Source: Symbiodinium natans (taxonomy: Eukaryota > Sar > Dinophyceae > Suessiales > Symbiodiniaceae). From it: 64,000 nucleotides of DNA. The notes under the pieces were generated by a model that did no database searches, was not told the DNA's origin, and was given only the letters and a program-made list of their open reading frames with translations. The position numbers and the translations under genes are program-made. The stretch spans positions 248,001-312,000 of the forward strand of contig CAJNDS010002574.1 of NCBI GenBank assembly GCA_905221605.1. Reading direction: 5' to 3'. This document shows, in pieces, positions 41,536 to 53,675 of this stretch (the first letter of the stretch is position 1; every line of letters starts with the position of its first letter).

Positions 41536-44500
41536 CAAAGCCGCCCCGCAGACTGAAATAACGGAGCTGATCAGGGACAATCAGATCGTGCCAGGACGCC
41601 AGGAAAAGGGGAAAAGGACACGCAGATGCCTCTCCCGTTCAGTGCGCCCCCAGCCGAGGCTTATTCAGGGCGAGACAGGGTGTGGCAAGACGACACAGGC
41701 CTTGGCTGCCGTGAGCATCGGCATCACGAGTATGGTGCACACAGTGCACACATGCTGCTCACAGGTGCCACAGTACATCCTGGAGGTGTGCATCGTGTGC
41801 ATCAGCACTTGCACTTTCCAGATCGAATGTCATTCCATAATGTACGTGCCAAAATTCAAGATCTCAGGGCATTAGGACTCAAGTGCTCCGCCGTTTGCCT
41901 GTCTCAGGCAGCACTCCGCATGCAGGCGGAGGCGAAGCGTCCGGAAACAAAGGCCACGCTTGCAGACTGCTAGTTGTGAACGGCGACCATGTCAGGATCG
42001 GTTTATGAACTCGATGAATGTGATGACATATTGCACCCTTTCAGACGACTGACTTGCGGCGCCCTGTTCGAATCGTGGTCACGCAGCCCCGAGCCCAGTC
42101 TTTGACCCCTAAGCAGCCCCCCGAAGGTGAACTGAAGAAGTGAAGACATGGCAGACACCGTCCTCACGAGGCCCCGGCGGATCGCGGCCATCACGGTGGC
42201 AAAGCGCGTGGCCGAAGAACTGGGGGAGAAGGCGCTGGGGCTGCTGGGGCAGCGCAGGGGGAAGGGACTCGGATGGTTCAGGTTTTGCGGGCGTCAGGGG
42301 CATTGAAGGAGGAATAGAATCGCTCATAGCAGCTCTAAAGTCATCAACCGAACCGTGAAGCCTTGATGCCGTGTGATGCCCTGCAGAGGGATCCTGCCAA
42401 AACGGGCAGTCGCGACTCGCAGGTTGGCGAGGGGGTCGTCGGCTACAAGATCCGCGGCACGACCGTCCGCCCGGCACGGATTGAACCCTGGAACCAAACG
42501 ACTGCATCTACCTGGCAGGTGGCCTCCCCAAAGTGCAAGCTCCTTTTCTGCACCACCGGCGTGGTCCTGTCCGCTCGCTGAGCCTCTTCATGCTCCAGTG
42601 AATTGAGAGGCTCTATCTTGCGCTCCTTGAGGCGACGACTGGCAAATGAAGGCTCCAAGTTCATGTTCAGTCCGAAGACGGTCGGCAAGCTCAGACAATT
42701 ACCTCTAGCAGCCCGAGTAGGCCTCTAGCAGGCCGAGCCGGGGGGCTATCGGCTAACCCCTGTACTCCCTTACAAGCCAGCCCAAAGCGATGGGAGTCCC
42801 ATCGTCACCTGGCGGCATCTGCTGAGGTCACCCATCTGCTAGTGGATGAGGCGGCAGTTCAGGGATGCTTGATGAAGGTTAGGTTTGGGCCTCCTTGGGT
42901 GCTTGTCCTGTGCAATCTGTTGTACAGCAGTTTCACTTACACTGTCTCTGCATGGCTTTGGAAAGGTGCATGAGCGAGGGGTTGAGACGGATTTCATGCT
43001 CACCTTCCTTCGCGAGGCATCGATTAGCTTGCTCTTCCTCAGCATAATTCAAACGAGAAGCTCATCAAGAGCTGGTCTATACCATAATCTCCTTTGCCCA
43101 AAGTGTCGTTCCAGATTTTGCACGCTTTGCCTTCTTCAGATCCGCGCCAATCGTCCGAACCTTCGTGTTGTGCTGATGAGCAACTCGGCTGCAAAGGAGG
43201 GTCACCCGTGGCGAAGCCTAGAAGAAGTGCCATGCTTTGTTACATCGTAAAAAAACACCGAGGTGCCACTATGGACACGGAGTGCTTTCTGAAGTACTTC
43301 AGCCAGCACCCGAGGGTTGAATGCATTGGCAATGCAGGACATGCACTCAGCCTTGTCGCTCGCAGAGGTCTGCCGGTGAAGGTTGCTGCGGTGGACCCCT
43401 CCTCGGACGTCCGTTGATTGAAAAGCGCGATGCTAGACTGTGATTGCCTTGCCAGCTTTTCATGGCACGAGCAATCTTCTAAGGGTGGCGAAGCTTTGAA
43501 ACAGCCGCCGATGGTTGTCTGCCCGGCTCCTGGAAGTGCAATCCTTTCCATGATGCCGTCATTGTCGTCGAGTCGCAGATCAGGGTTAAGACGAGTTCTT
43601 GGAGATGTCAAACTAGAACGCCGCATGCAAGAAGCATCCGAGCCCTCCGAAGTGTTACCATTCTGCCACGAGATGAAATGATGAGATCCGTTCTGCCCCC
43701 GAAAGCCCTGCGAGGCCCGGCATTCTGCCACCCGGTAGCAACTGCCTCGGATTGCCTGTTGTCCTTCTGGTGGATTTCTGGCCTGAAGCCGGACAGTCGA
43801 AAGAATCATTGGAAGACCCCGCAAGTTCTCGGACCCTATCGACAAATGTGGGGCACCGACACGCCATTCTCTTTGAACGAGATCTGGTTGCTCGGCAACT
43901 TGTACTAGAGTTGTAGGAGGAGCCTGGCAAGCTGTGTGCCTGAGGCTGAGTGTTACATGGAGGCCATCAACACTCGGCTAGGTGGCGGCCTTAGCTGTGC
44001 ATGTCTGGAACGGCGAAGAAACATTCTGAGCGGCATCCTGCAACACGGTAAAGCGGTCGCTCCTTCAGTCCTCCGAGGCCGCAACCGGTCTCCCGAAGCG
44101 AAGAGCCAGTGCCTCAGAGCTTCCGAGCAACCCCGAGGAGCATTCCAAACTGAGAAAAGGTTTAGAGTGTAGGGTTTAGGGAAGTATTTCAACCTAAACC
44201 CAGATTTAGAGGGTTCTCTCGAGGGTTTGGCGCTCAGGTCCAGATGAGCTGCGGAGAGAGCACACCGAGATGTCCCAAGCACAGAATGCCTCCTCCAGCC
44301 GGCTAAGAGGCTTAAGGAGATCTTGGGGGGCATGTGGGTTGCTGAGTGTAGTCTGAGTGTATCACTCCGCCTCTGGAGCGTTCTGCCCATGCGCTGAATG
44401 CCTGTCCGGGATCCGGAGAGGGTGAAAGCACATCTCCCAGAGGCAGTCGATACCGTGCCTGCTTCACTCAATTTAGGTCGGAGAGCGATGGCATTGACTA

Positions 44501-47500
44501 TGATCTCATCCTAAAAATTGTGGAGGAGCAGGCAACCCAGTGGTTGCAATCGCAGGCATGAATGTGCCCTGAATTCCGTCAACGAGCGAATCTGGGGGGA
44601 AGTGTCATCAGTGTCTTTAGGAAGGCATGAGGCATCTGCTCCCGATACGCGAGTTTCATGCTTGCGATTCACGTGTAGATTACCAGGTCTTCATGTAATC
44701 TGCAAATTGACCTGATCAAGACAGAAGCTGCCCACGTTGTCGGCAGTACGATCTGCATTTGAATAAAGGCGAGTGAAGCTGTAAAGTGCCGGTCTGGCCT
44801 AGGATCGAAACCTCCCCGGAGGGGGCCTGGACCTTTGCGCCAGAGTCCATGCGAGCAGCAGTCAAGGAGTGCAGCTTGGTTCTTACGGGCCTACAGGGGA
44901 TGGCCTTTGCATCGCATCGCTCTGCGATTGAAAACAAGACGGACTGCATCTCCAGAGCATGTCTGGTGATGATGATGATGATGATGATGATGTGGCGCAG
45001 TCTCAACTGAGTCTAAAGTCGAGTTGACACTACTACAGGATGTTTGGCATGTTAGCAGCGCTTACGAAGCTCGTATAGTAAACATCGAACGGCGTTGACA
45101 ATGATGGACCTGGCTTCTCAGCGCAGATCTGCTGACGAACATTTGCAAAGGGGCCTCGTTCGCCCTGATCGCCATTGGAGAAAGCAAGCCCTGGTAGTTA
45201 ATCGATGGTGAACACGTGCCAAAACCACTGGCGTCCGCTGCACATCGAGGGGAGGAGTTTAGGATTCCGAGCCGAGCCCGACTGCAGGGGGTTTGCATCC
45301 AGGGTTCAGGCAGGCTGAGGTTTGTTGATTTTCCAGCATCGGAGCCGATTGGCCTAGAGAACACAGCAAAAGAGAGTGCGTGCACCTTTGGCGTGGGCCG
45401 CTGATGCCTGTCTTCACTTTGAAGCGCCCGCAGTGGTCAGACGTGTGTTATTCTCGCGGACTCAGCCCCCTAAGCTGGCAGCAACTTGTCAGGCCACCAG
45501 CTTCTTAATGCGCAGTGAGCAAGCACCTCCGTGCAGGACCCCCACCGTGGTGCCGTCCTCGTCTTCCTCCCGGGGCTCGGGGAGATCACCCAGCTGATGC
45601 CAGGGCCCTTGTTGGAGATCGCTGTGATCGCTGCAGGCCATCTGAGGCTTTGGGCTTTTGCGGCTAGGGGTCGCCTTAGGCATGCTCAGATACGGCGACG
45701 TTTGTATGCAGTTCGCACAGGTTCACAATAGTGGAAACTTAGGTCCAAACTGACAGATGACAGCACCATGTCATCAAAGTGGTGGGTGTTGCCACTTCAC
45801 GCAAACCTTCCTCCGGAGGACTTGGGAGTGGATTCTGGTTTGGGCTTAGTGTCACCGTTTCCGTTGTGCCCGACGTTGGTGTATGGAAAACAGCTCTGTG
45901 AGGAGCAGCAGCAGTGCTTCAGCACCTCGCTGCCAGCAGGTGGGGACAAGCAGGGCAGATCATCATCAGCCCATCTCTGCATCACAGCGTCGAGAATCTG
46001 ATCTCCGGCTTGGTAGCACGGCATGATCTAGGTTGCACGCGGAAGATCATCTGCTCCACCAACGTTGCAGAGACGTCTGTGACGGTGCGCGGCCCAGTGG
46101 CTCAGCAAGGTGCAGGATTGTGCACGTAGTGCCTTTCTAGCCGAAAAGTCTCTCAGGAGACTTTGGTCAGAAACAGACTTTGTCCAACCCAATATGGCAG
46201 AATCATAGCAGAACCGGAACTCCGTACCCGTCCCGCAATTTCAGAGGGTGGTGGAATCCGACTGCTTCTCGTTTGAGCGATTTTGAAAAGTTTAGAACAG
46301 TGCATGAGTCCGTTTTCCTTTGGTTGCCATGGCTTGCTAGAAGTTTGGTGATTGCGGATGTGTAGAAAGATTCGAAAAGCAGGTAAAGCAAGAAGCTCCG
46401 CCTTGCTCAGTTTTCTGTGCGAGGTGCCTGACGTAACCGTGGTTATCGACACTTGCCGAGAGCGTCGGAACCAGGCCACGTGCTCTCTAATGACCCTATA
46501 ACGCCCTCAATATCCCTGAATAGCCCTCAGCCACTGCCTCGAGGTGGATCGGCACAGCAACACGCCGATGCTCCGTGCGGGCTTCAGTGAAGTTCGACTT
46601 GAGGGAGGGAGGCGTAAAAGAAGTCCCTCTCTCAAGGGAACAGTTCCCCAAGGCGAGCAGTGGTGTGCCTTGGATTCGCTGAAGCAGCGGCGCGGCCGCG
46701 CTGGCCGTGCTCGGCTCCCAAGCTTGGGAGCCCGTCCTTTAAGAAGTGAGACGTGCCCGCACGTGCCCGTACGTGCCCGTACGTGCCCCACTCCAAGCAG
46801 CAAGGTCCAACCCGGCGTTTGCTTGCGGCTTTTGCCTGAGAGGCCAGCTACATTTTGAGCTGAGGTTTCTTGAACCTTATTGAACCGAATTGAACGGTCC
46901 TGTACCGTATTGAGCCGTGTTGAATCATATTGACCCATACTTCGCGTGGCACAAAGTTAAAGGTTTACAAGCATGTCGAGGCACCTGGAACGCTTGGATG
47001 CCGTGTCACCTCCGGAGATGCAGCGCGTGCCTTTGGAGAACGTGTACCTTCAGGCGCGGACACTTGAAGAGTCACTTGAAGAGTTGGAGGCGCAGCATCC
47101 AGCAGCGCTCGAACCACGGTTGCCCCCCAAACCAGGTCTGCGCAAGTGGCATTGCTGACAGGCTCGGCCGTATTAGAACAACAGGACATAGAGACATAGA
47201 GGGTACCCTCACGTGCCGGTGCAATTTGGCTGCAGTGTGCAGCCTGCGCTGAGACCTGCTGAGACATCGGTATGGAAAGGCGAACCTTGAAAGGTGAAGG
47301 TCGTGAACAAACTGACTTGAGCCAAAACAAGGGCCGCATTCTTCATCCCATTTTTTCCAACAAACCCCGAACCAGACATAGTAGCACGAGGCCTGGCTTC
47401 CTGGCGAAGACGCCCGATCCACCCGACGAGCTTTCCGTGCTCTTTGCGGAGGTCATGGTGGGTCGTCTTCGTTCGTTGCTCATTCGGGCTCGGCAAAACT

Positions 47501-50500
47501 CCACCTGCCCATCCAAGTGAACGCCAGATAGTCCTGGACCCTGAAAAGCGCGATGTGCTGTCGGAAGCAGAGCTGAGGAGCATTGAGCCGTCGAAGTATG
47601 TCGAAGTTGTCACTCCAAAGTATCCCAAAGTTCTCTGGAGGCAGCGCTGCGGGACCTCGGAGCGCTCGACCCGTTGCAGCCTGACGGGCTCACGCCGCCT
47701 GTGCCCTGGAGATGTGCGGAGAGATGACATGGCGTGACACCTTGAGAGGGGCAGAGCGTCGCTGAACAGCCGAACTTTTCCAGGCTGGGTCGCCACTTGG
47801 CCGCCCTGCCGTGCCACCCCCGCCTGGGCAAGATCCTGGTGCTCGGCCAGGGGCTTAGGCTTGTGCACGGCAAAAGAAGCCATGAAAGGCCTAAATGCTC
47901 TCAGGCTGCCTGCTTGGCGAGTCCGGGCCTTGTTGAGATTGGGATGTGGGCATGTGCCGCCTTTTGGCTCGCCTGCCAAGGCCCAGCCCCTGTTTGAGCA
48001 TCTGCGCTGCCGCTTGGCACTGCATTCCAGTCAGATTCAGGATGTATACAGTGAGTATACGCTGGATGTACAGGATCACCTGACCTGTCTTCTGACGTTT
48101 GCCCAGTGTCGCCTGGATCCCCTGCGCATCCTGCCTAAGCAAGGCCATGTCCGTGCGAAATCCAATGATGACGACGCAGGAAGGGCTTGCCTGCTTGACA
48201 GTCAACTGCTTCAGCATGCTGCACCACTCCTTGCCGCAACGACACAATCTGGAACTGGGTCCCTTTGGCCACCAGGGTGAGCGCATGTGATCGACGAAGC
48301 TTTCTGCTGTTTGCCAGACCTGGTGAGACGATTTTCGGAGGACACAAGCAAGCGGGCAAGCTGGCAGAGTGCAAGGCGCGTGCCCAGAGGTGACTATACT
48401 TTGTCATCTCATCAGCTTTATCACCGTGATTCTGCAGAGCATTCGTCCTTGCATTCAAAACTGGAGCCTGAAGCTTGCGGAGTCACACCCGGGCAGGATG
48501 GAGATGGTGGCCGAGATCGGCACCCGAAGTGACCACTGCGCGCCGGGATCCCACGTGCAAAAAAATGGCATATGTCTCGGATGTTCTGAGTAGCTGTCAG
48601 GTGGGCTCACATCGTGCAAGAGTGGCGGTTTGGTGACATGAAGCAGCACGGGACTCGGATCTCCTTGAGATGGCAAAAGCAGAAGTGCGAGATGCGAGAG
48701 CAGAAGAGCAGCTGCTGCAGCTTGACCGTGCCAGGCGCGAGCTTTGCAAGAAGCTGGGCTTGTCCTTCGAGCGAATGGCCTCATCCATGTTCGTCCGGCG
48801 CCCAGGAAGGGATAGTTCACACAGTCCACCCAGTTCACATAATCACACAGAGGAGGAGGAAGAGGAAGAGGAAGAGGAAGAGGAGGAGGAAGAGGAAGAG
48901 GAAGAGGAAGAGGAGGAGGAGGAGGAGGTGGAGGAGGCAGAGGAGGCGGAGGAGGAAGAGGAAGAGGAAGAGGAAGAGACATGAGAGACTTCACATCAAG
49001 GAAGAGAGACAGACAGTCGGGAGATCCAGAGGGGGGCCCTCTTTCCGTCTTCCGCTGTGCAGCAGAAGAGTCGGGATCTCCAGCACCGAGGAACGCCGGC
49101 ATCTGCTCGAGTCCTTGGCCGGGATGCCACAGAGTCTCAGTCAGAGGGCGCAAGAAGAGGATTGATAGTAGCATTATCAATAGCAACAATGTTAAATATC
49201 AATAGCATTAATCATAACATGAACAAAATATTTGTATGAATGATTCAGAGGGCGCAAGAAGAGGGCGGAAGAAGAAGGGATGGCTCCTATGCTGGGGTGT
49301 CGCTAATTAAGTTAAGCAACTCCCAGGTCCAGGTGGGGCTTCTTCCTGGGAACTTCAAGGACTTGGAGTGGGAGCAGAAGAACAAGGCGGGTTTGGCGGC
49401 TATGATTACAGAGAGAACAGGTCATAGCAGTGATATAGTTCTGATACATAATAGAACCCAGCCATTTTGACAGCGCCAAGCAGTGTTGCGAGTGCTACCA
49501 GGTTCCAAACTGGAATCTCGTCCGCGCCGCGGTGGTCGCTTGGCACCTCCTTTTCACCCCGTCCTCAAGACCGGGTCGACTCGATTGAGTGTTTCGATGC
49601 AGCTGTGCTGCGTCGTTGAGTGGCTGGAGATGTTAGCGTCCGTCGCAATCTGTCACTGCTACTACATTCTGTCTGAGGGTTGTTGCCGAGGTGGGGGGCC
49701 TATACCCCAACATCATCCACGTCTCGCGGCAGATGCCGAAGCCAGGGTCCTGAAAGATCTCACGCGGAGAAGAGCGCCCAGGAGCTGGGTTCGTGCTCGG
49801 CTCGTACAGGTTCCAGAGCTCCACCATGATGGACAAGGCCAAGTACCTCACCTACCAGGTGCTACAGAGGCTGGGCTGCTCAATTCATGGGCCAAGCCAG
49901 TGAGTCTCTGGACTTTAGCTGAGGCACGTGAAGATGGAGCAGCAATCCTATCCGAAACGCCTCAACTTGCACCCCAACTCACTGATGTTTGGCCACGACC
50001 AGCAGCAAACTCAGAGGGAAGCGGCTGGAACTGCAGTTTTCTTGCAAGCAGTTCATGTCGGAAGGATGACAGTGTAGTCTTGGGTTCAGAACAAGATCTG
50101 ACGCAAGGTTTCATTGCCCTTGGCTGGCCTACTACACCATTCAGCCGGCAGCTGAGGTAGACTCAATAGACGGACATTCTCAGCGCTGCCACAGTGGTCC
50201 AGGTTATGAACTTCACGAGTGCTCGAGCACTTTGCACTCTACGTACTCAGTGGGCATCCCCGTGGAGGATTCCACAGGCCACAAGACGGACATCGAAACC
50301 CGGCGCGTCAAAATGCGTCAAAGCCCCGACAACATGGGAATTCGAGCCATCGCAGCCCAGCCTCCCCGTCACAAACCACATTCGCAGGCACAACCCAAGT
50401 TGTTTGGTCATGCTTCCAAAAGAAGCCCGGACAACTTTGACATGAATTGTTGCTATACGCAAACTTTTGCGTAGAGGGGTCGGCGCAACTGGCTTTTCAC

Positions 50501-51410
50501 TTTTCGCTTGGGTCCTGCTGCCCACAGAGAGAATCCCTATGTGTACGTACATCTTCGCAGGAAGGCAGCCCGGCAACCTACACATCGCGTAGTTTGGAGC
50601 AATCTTGTAGGGCCATCTTCGCAGGAAGGCAGCCCGGCAACCTACACATCGCGTAGTTTGGAGCAATCTTGTAGGGCTGCCAACATGCAGGAAGCCCCTC
50701 CGCTTCATTGCATACTCTGTGTCCTCAGAATACAACTGTGAAGCGCTGCGTTGCAAATGCTTGGAGGCTTGCAGGCGAGTGAAAGACGTTGCTTCGCGTG
50801 CTCCTTTGCGAGCCATGTGCTTTTTCAGTGTGCTTCGTGCAATAAGGCAGACCAGCAAGCTGTACGCCTATGACGTCTCGGAGGCTAGTGTGGTGGCTGT
50901 CAAGGATCCTGCGCGTCACCTTCAAACGACCCTATGATACCCGTCCATCTTGGTACTTGGTAGCTTCTGTTCCTCGGTTCCTCTGTTCCTCTGTTCCTCT
51001 GAGACTCGGAGACTCGGAGGTGAGCCCCTTTGCCTTGCTCCTCTTTGGCGGCGAGCCCGTGTTCAACCATGGTCAAATCGAGGTGGGCTTTGTGATCTGA
51101 TGTACTTTCGACTCCTGGCCTGCTACCCTCTGCAACCCTTTGCTCATTCAGATGGTTCCCGCTACCGTCTTCGAGCCTTGCTGGAGGTGGGCGGCTGGGC
51201 CACCTTCAAGTGCAAGGGCGGCAAGCAGCTCGTGCCACTCTTGAAGGCCGATGGTGGCCGATGCAGCAGAATGCTCTCTTTGGATCACGGGCTTCATCGA
51301 AGAAAGCGCTCCATGCACAAATCATGCACAGGGATGCTGTCTGACTCCTTGTGAGGCTGCCCGGTCAGCCATCCAGGAGGTCCTGGAGAGGAAGCTGGAG
51401 GACGGCCTTG
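41536..51410 (+). CDS. DEAH-box RNA helicase, about 10 kb, many exons
   Basis: Helicase motifs occur in order on the + strand, split over 20 or more short exons. ELIRDNQI (41560-41590); motif I GETGCGKTTQ (41669-41698); VPQYILE (41765-41785); Ia TRPRRIAAITVAKRVAEE (42155-42250); VGEGVVGYKIRG (42423-42459); KLLFCTTGVVL (42519-42569); motif II split VTHLLVDE (42827-42850) and VHERGVETDFML (42966-43016); NLRVVLMSNSA (43140-43190); ECFLKYFSQHP (43270-43330); motif IV GAVLVFLPGLGEI (45536-45600); WWVLPLHANLPPED (45742-45825); motif V RKIICSTNVAETSVTV (46031-46084); motif VI LKQRRGRAGRA (46680-46712); VQPGVCLRLLPE (46797-46842); PLENVYLQARTLEE (46970-47110); DPPDE (47395-47440); ALRDLGALDPL (47640-47710); LGRHLAALPCHPRLGK (47775-47845); GLYPNIIHVSRQMP (49683-49755); SKLYAYDVSEASVV (50855-50905); OB fold SPFALLLFGGEP (51020-51095); FKCKGGKQLVPLLKA (51200-51250). 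It resembles DHX9/DHX36/DHX57-type helicases. The motif III SAT appears as SNS. The N-terminus is unknown. Confidence 0.88.
44967..44993 (+). repeat. (ATG)n microsatellite
   Basis: About nine ATG/GAT units within an intron-like stretch of the DEAH helicase gene. Confidence 0.9.
48849..48981 (+). repeat. (GAGGAA)n purine minisatellite
   Basis: Imperfect GAGGAA/GAGGAG units over about 130 bp, within the helicase gene span and most likely intronic. Poly-Glu and Arg/Lys frames here are repeat artefacts. Confidence 0.92.
50551..50678 (+). repeat. 64-bp tandem duplication
   Basis: Two adjacent, practically identical 64-bp units (50551-50614 and 50615-50678) beginning ATCTTCGCAGGAAGGCAG. They lie in an intron-like part of the DEAH helicase gene. 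Confidence 0.95.
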
Positions 51411-53675
51411 GTTCGGTTGCAAGGGGCACAGGCTCCAGACAGTTTCGAGAGCAACCGAGGACTTGAAGTTCGATTTGAGCAGCTCGAAGGACTGGGGCCT
51501 TTGTGACATTTGTGGGCCTGCAGCCTTGACTTGAGGGGAGGGACCCAAGGCGCTGAACCCTGAAACCTGCTAAACCTTCAGAAGCACAGACTTTCCGAAT
51601 TCCTTAACGATAGGAGCTGCGTGCTTGCATCGAGCTGCTCAAGTGCAACGGCTTAGGCTTCCGCTGTGCTTTGATAGCTGATCTGTCATTTGAGTCATCT
51701 GTCGCGTGTGAGTTTCGGTGACATGTACCAAATGTCATGTCGCATGTCACATGCCCTATGTTATCTTATTACATCTTCACCCTTTTTCTTTTCGTTATCT
51801 TGATCTTCGTCTTTCCTTAGCTTGCTTAACTTATCTTTGTGTTTGAGACAAGGGGGGGTGGTGAAGGTATAGCATGAGAGAAGAGTAAGACACCCGGGAA
51901 AGAAGTGTTTAGAGAGCAAGTGGACCCTACAGGCAACTTAGAACTGTTCTTTCGGTTGAGCCCCGTTATCATAAGCGCATTGCCTGCTCCTGCAAGGCCT
52001 TCTGAAGTAGTGAAAATTGTGCAGGCACGCCGGGGGAGGCTGAACAAACGTGGCCTCCCCACGCCCAGTAAAAAAAGAAGAGATGGAGACAGACCAAGCT
52101 TTGAGCGAGAAAGAGAAAGAGACGGAGAAGAGAGACAGGGGGGGTCGGATGCACACACACGATCACACATGCACGTTCAAGGTCCTCACACACGGCTTCC
52201 ATTAGCCGGTATCAGCAAGCGGCAGAGAGGTGTGAGTCATTCCACGGTGTAAGGGCCCCAACTTCGTATTTGATGACGATAATCAGACCATGATTGGTGT
52301 GGTGCGTACGGGCAAGAACCCTACCATGTGCCAGTTGGAATGCACGCAGGGCATCAGCGTGGCGTGTATGCATGAGGTGTGCCAAGAGGGATTTGTATCG
52401 TTCGCGTAGGAAATGACGGCCAACGAAAGGCGTTGACACACCAAGTCCTTGAGAAGGACGCCGTGCCATGGAACCACGAGTGCTCATCAACATCTGCCTG
52501 AGACGCTGTCTTCTGTACAAGTTGGATATGATGCGTGGCACACATCAGCAGTCTTCCCGGACGAGAAAGGTCAGCAGCACTGTGCGCCTCAGGTGCACCT
52601 TCAATACCCTGACATATCAAGTCTGCAATTTCATGTTTTTTGGCATGCCACTGCGAAGCACTCGGCGTTGCAGGGGCGCGTGCGCGACAAACGCTTCCAA
52701 AGCTCGAGATGTCAAGCCACAAACGGAAAACACACAAGACGTGATCGGAATTCTGTTTCGTGAGGCAGTCTGTGGCACTTCCAGCTATGCGCCTCTTTCA
52801 ACTTGCACGGTGAATCCCCCTAGTTTGTCGCCACCCAGCTTGCGATTTTTCGCAATGTGCAGAGTTTCCGTGAGGGCGAAACCCCTGATTTGCCTACCCT
52901 TGGACAAGTGCAAAGGGTCTCACGGAGGAACCTTGCGTCTTGGGGTATTGACATTTTTCTGAAGCAGTTTTAGAACGTTTAGTTTCAATATGAGTGGACA
53001 TGAGAACCGAGAGGTGTTCACAAACATGTACAAAAACAAACAATTCAAAGCTGCCCGCTCGGAGCCCTGCAGGCTTCCGCACGAAGGACCCCGCCGACAT
53101 CGTGCGCTGCGGCGATGGGCAGGAGGGCTGCCGCTGCGGCCTCCTGAGTTTAAAGGGGCAACCGTTGCTTGGGGCCAGGACCGTGACTTTAACGAGTTCG
53201 AGAATGAGACAGCTTACATGACGCGGAAGGACAACTTGGGGGATCGCCTTGCTGATGTCCTTCTGATTCAACTGACTGTGTCTGGATTCCAACCGCGGCG
53301 TCGGAAGTGCGAGTTGCTTCGGAGGATGATGAGCACCAGGAGCGCATGAACCAAGTGTGGCAAGGAACTTAGCATGTGCCAATTATTGCTCATTTCCATA
53401 GCCGGAATGCATGTCTGCCCAAGTCCGCGCGCCCGTGCGCTTCACCATGTCTCGACATGTGCCGTTTGTTCGCCATTGGGCTTGACAGGGCCGACGCGAA
53501 GAAGCTGGCGGAGCCGTAGCAGCAGAAAAAAGTGCGTCTCAGCATGTTGTGCAATGTGCGTTTTTTCGGGAGAGTGTCGGGGATGAAGCGATGACTTTGC
53601 TGGGCCCTTTTTCATCTTTGCAGATCGCGGAGCAAGCCGCCCGGGCCGCGAGTCCACGCCGCTCCGCTCTTCGCA
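51411..53675. other. region without a recognised gene
   Basis: The best unassigned coding candidate is 53140-53349 (WGQDRDFNEFENETAYM, DNLGDRLADVLLIQLTVSGF, in one frame ending at 53349). Another is near 52260-52330 (NFVFDDDNQTMIGVVRTGKN). Neither matched a family I know. Confidence 0.35.

Noticed and set aside
48614-49189. Poly-Glu, Arg/Lys-rich and Pro/Leu-rich frames
   Set aside because: They come from the GAGGAA minisatellite inside the helicase gene span.
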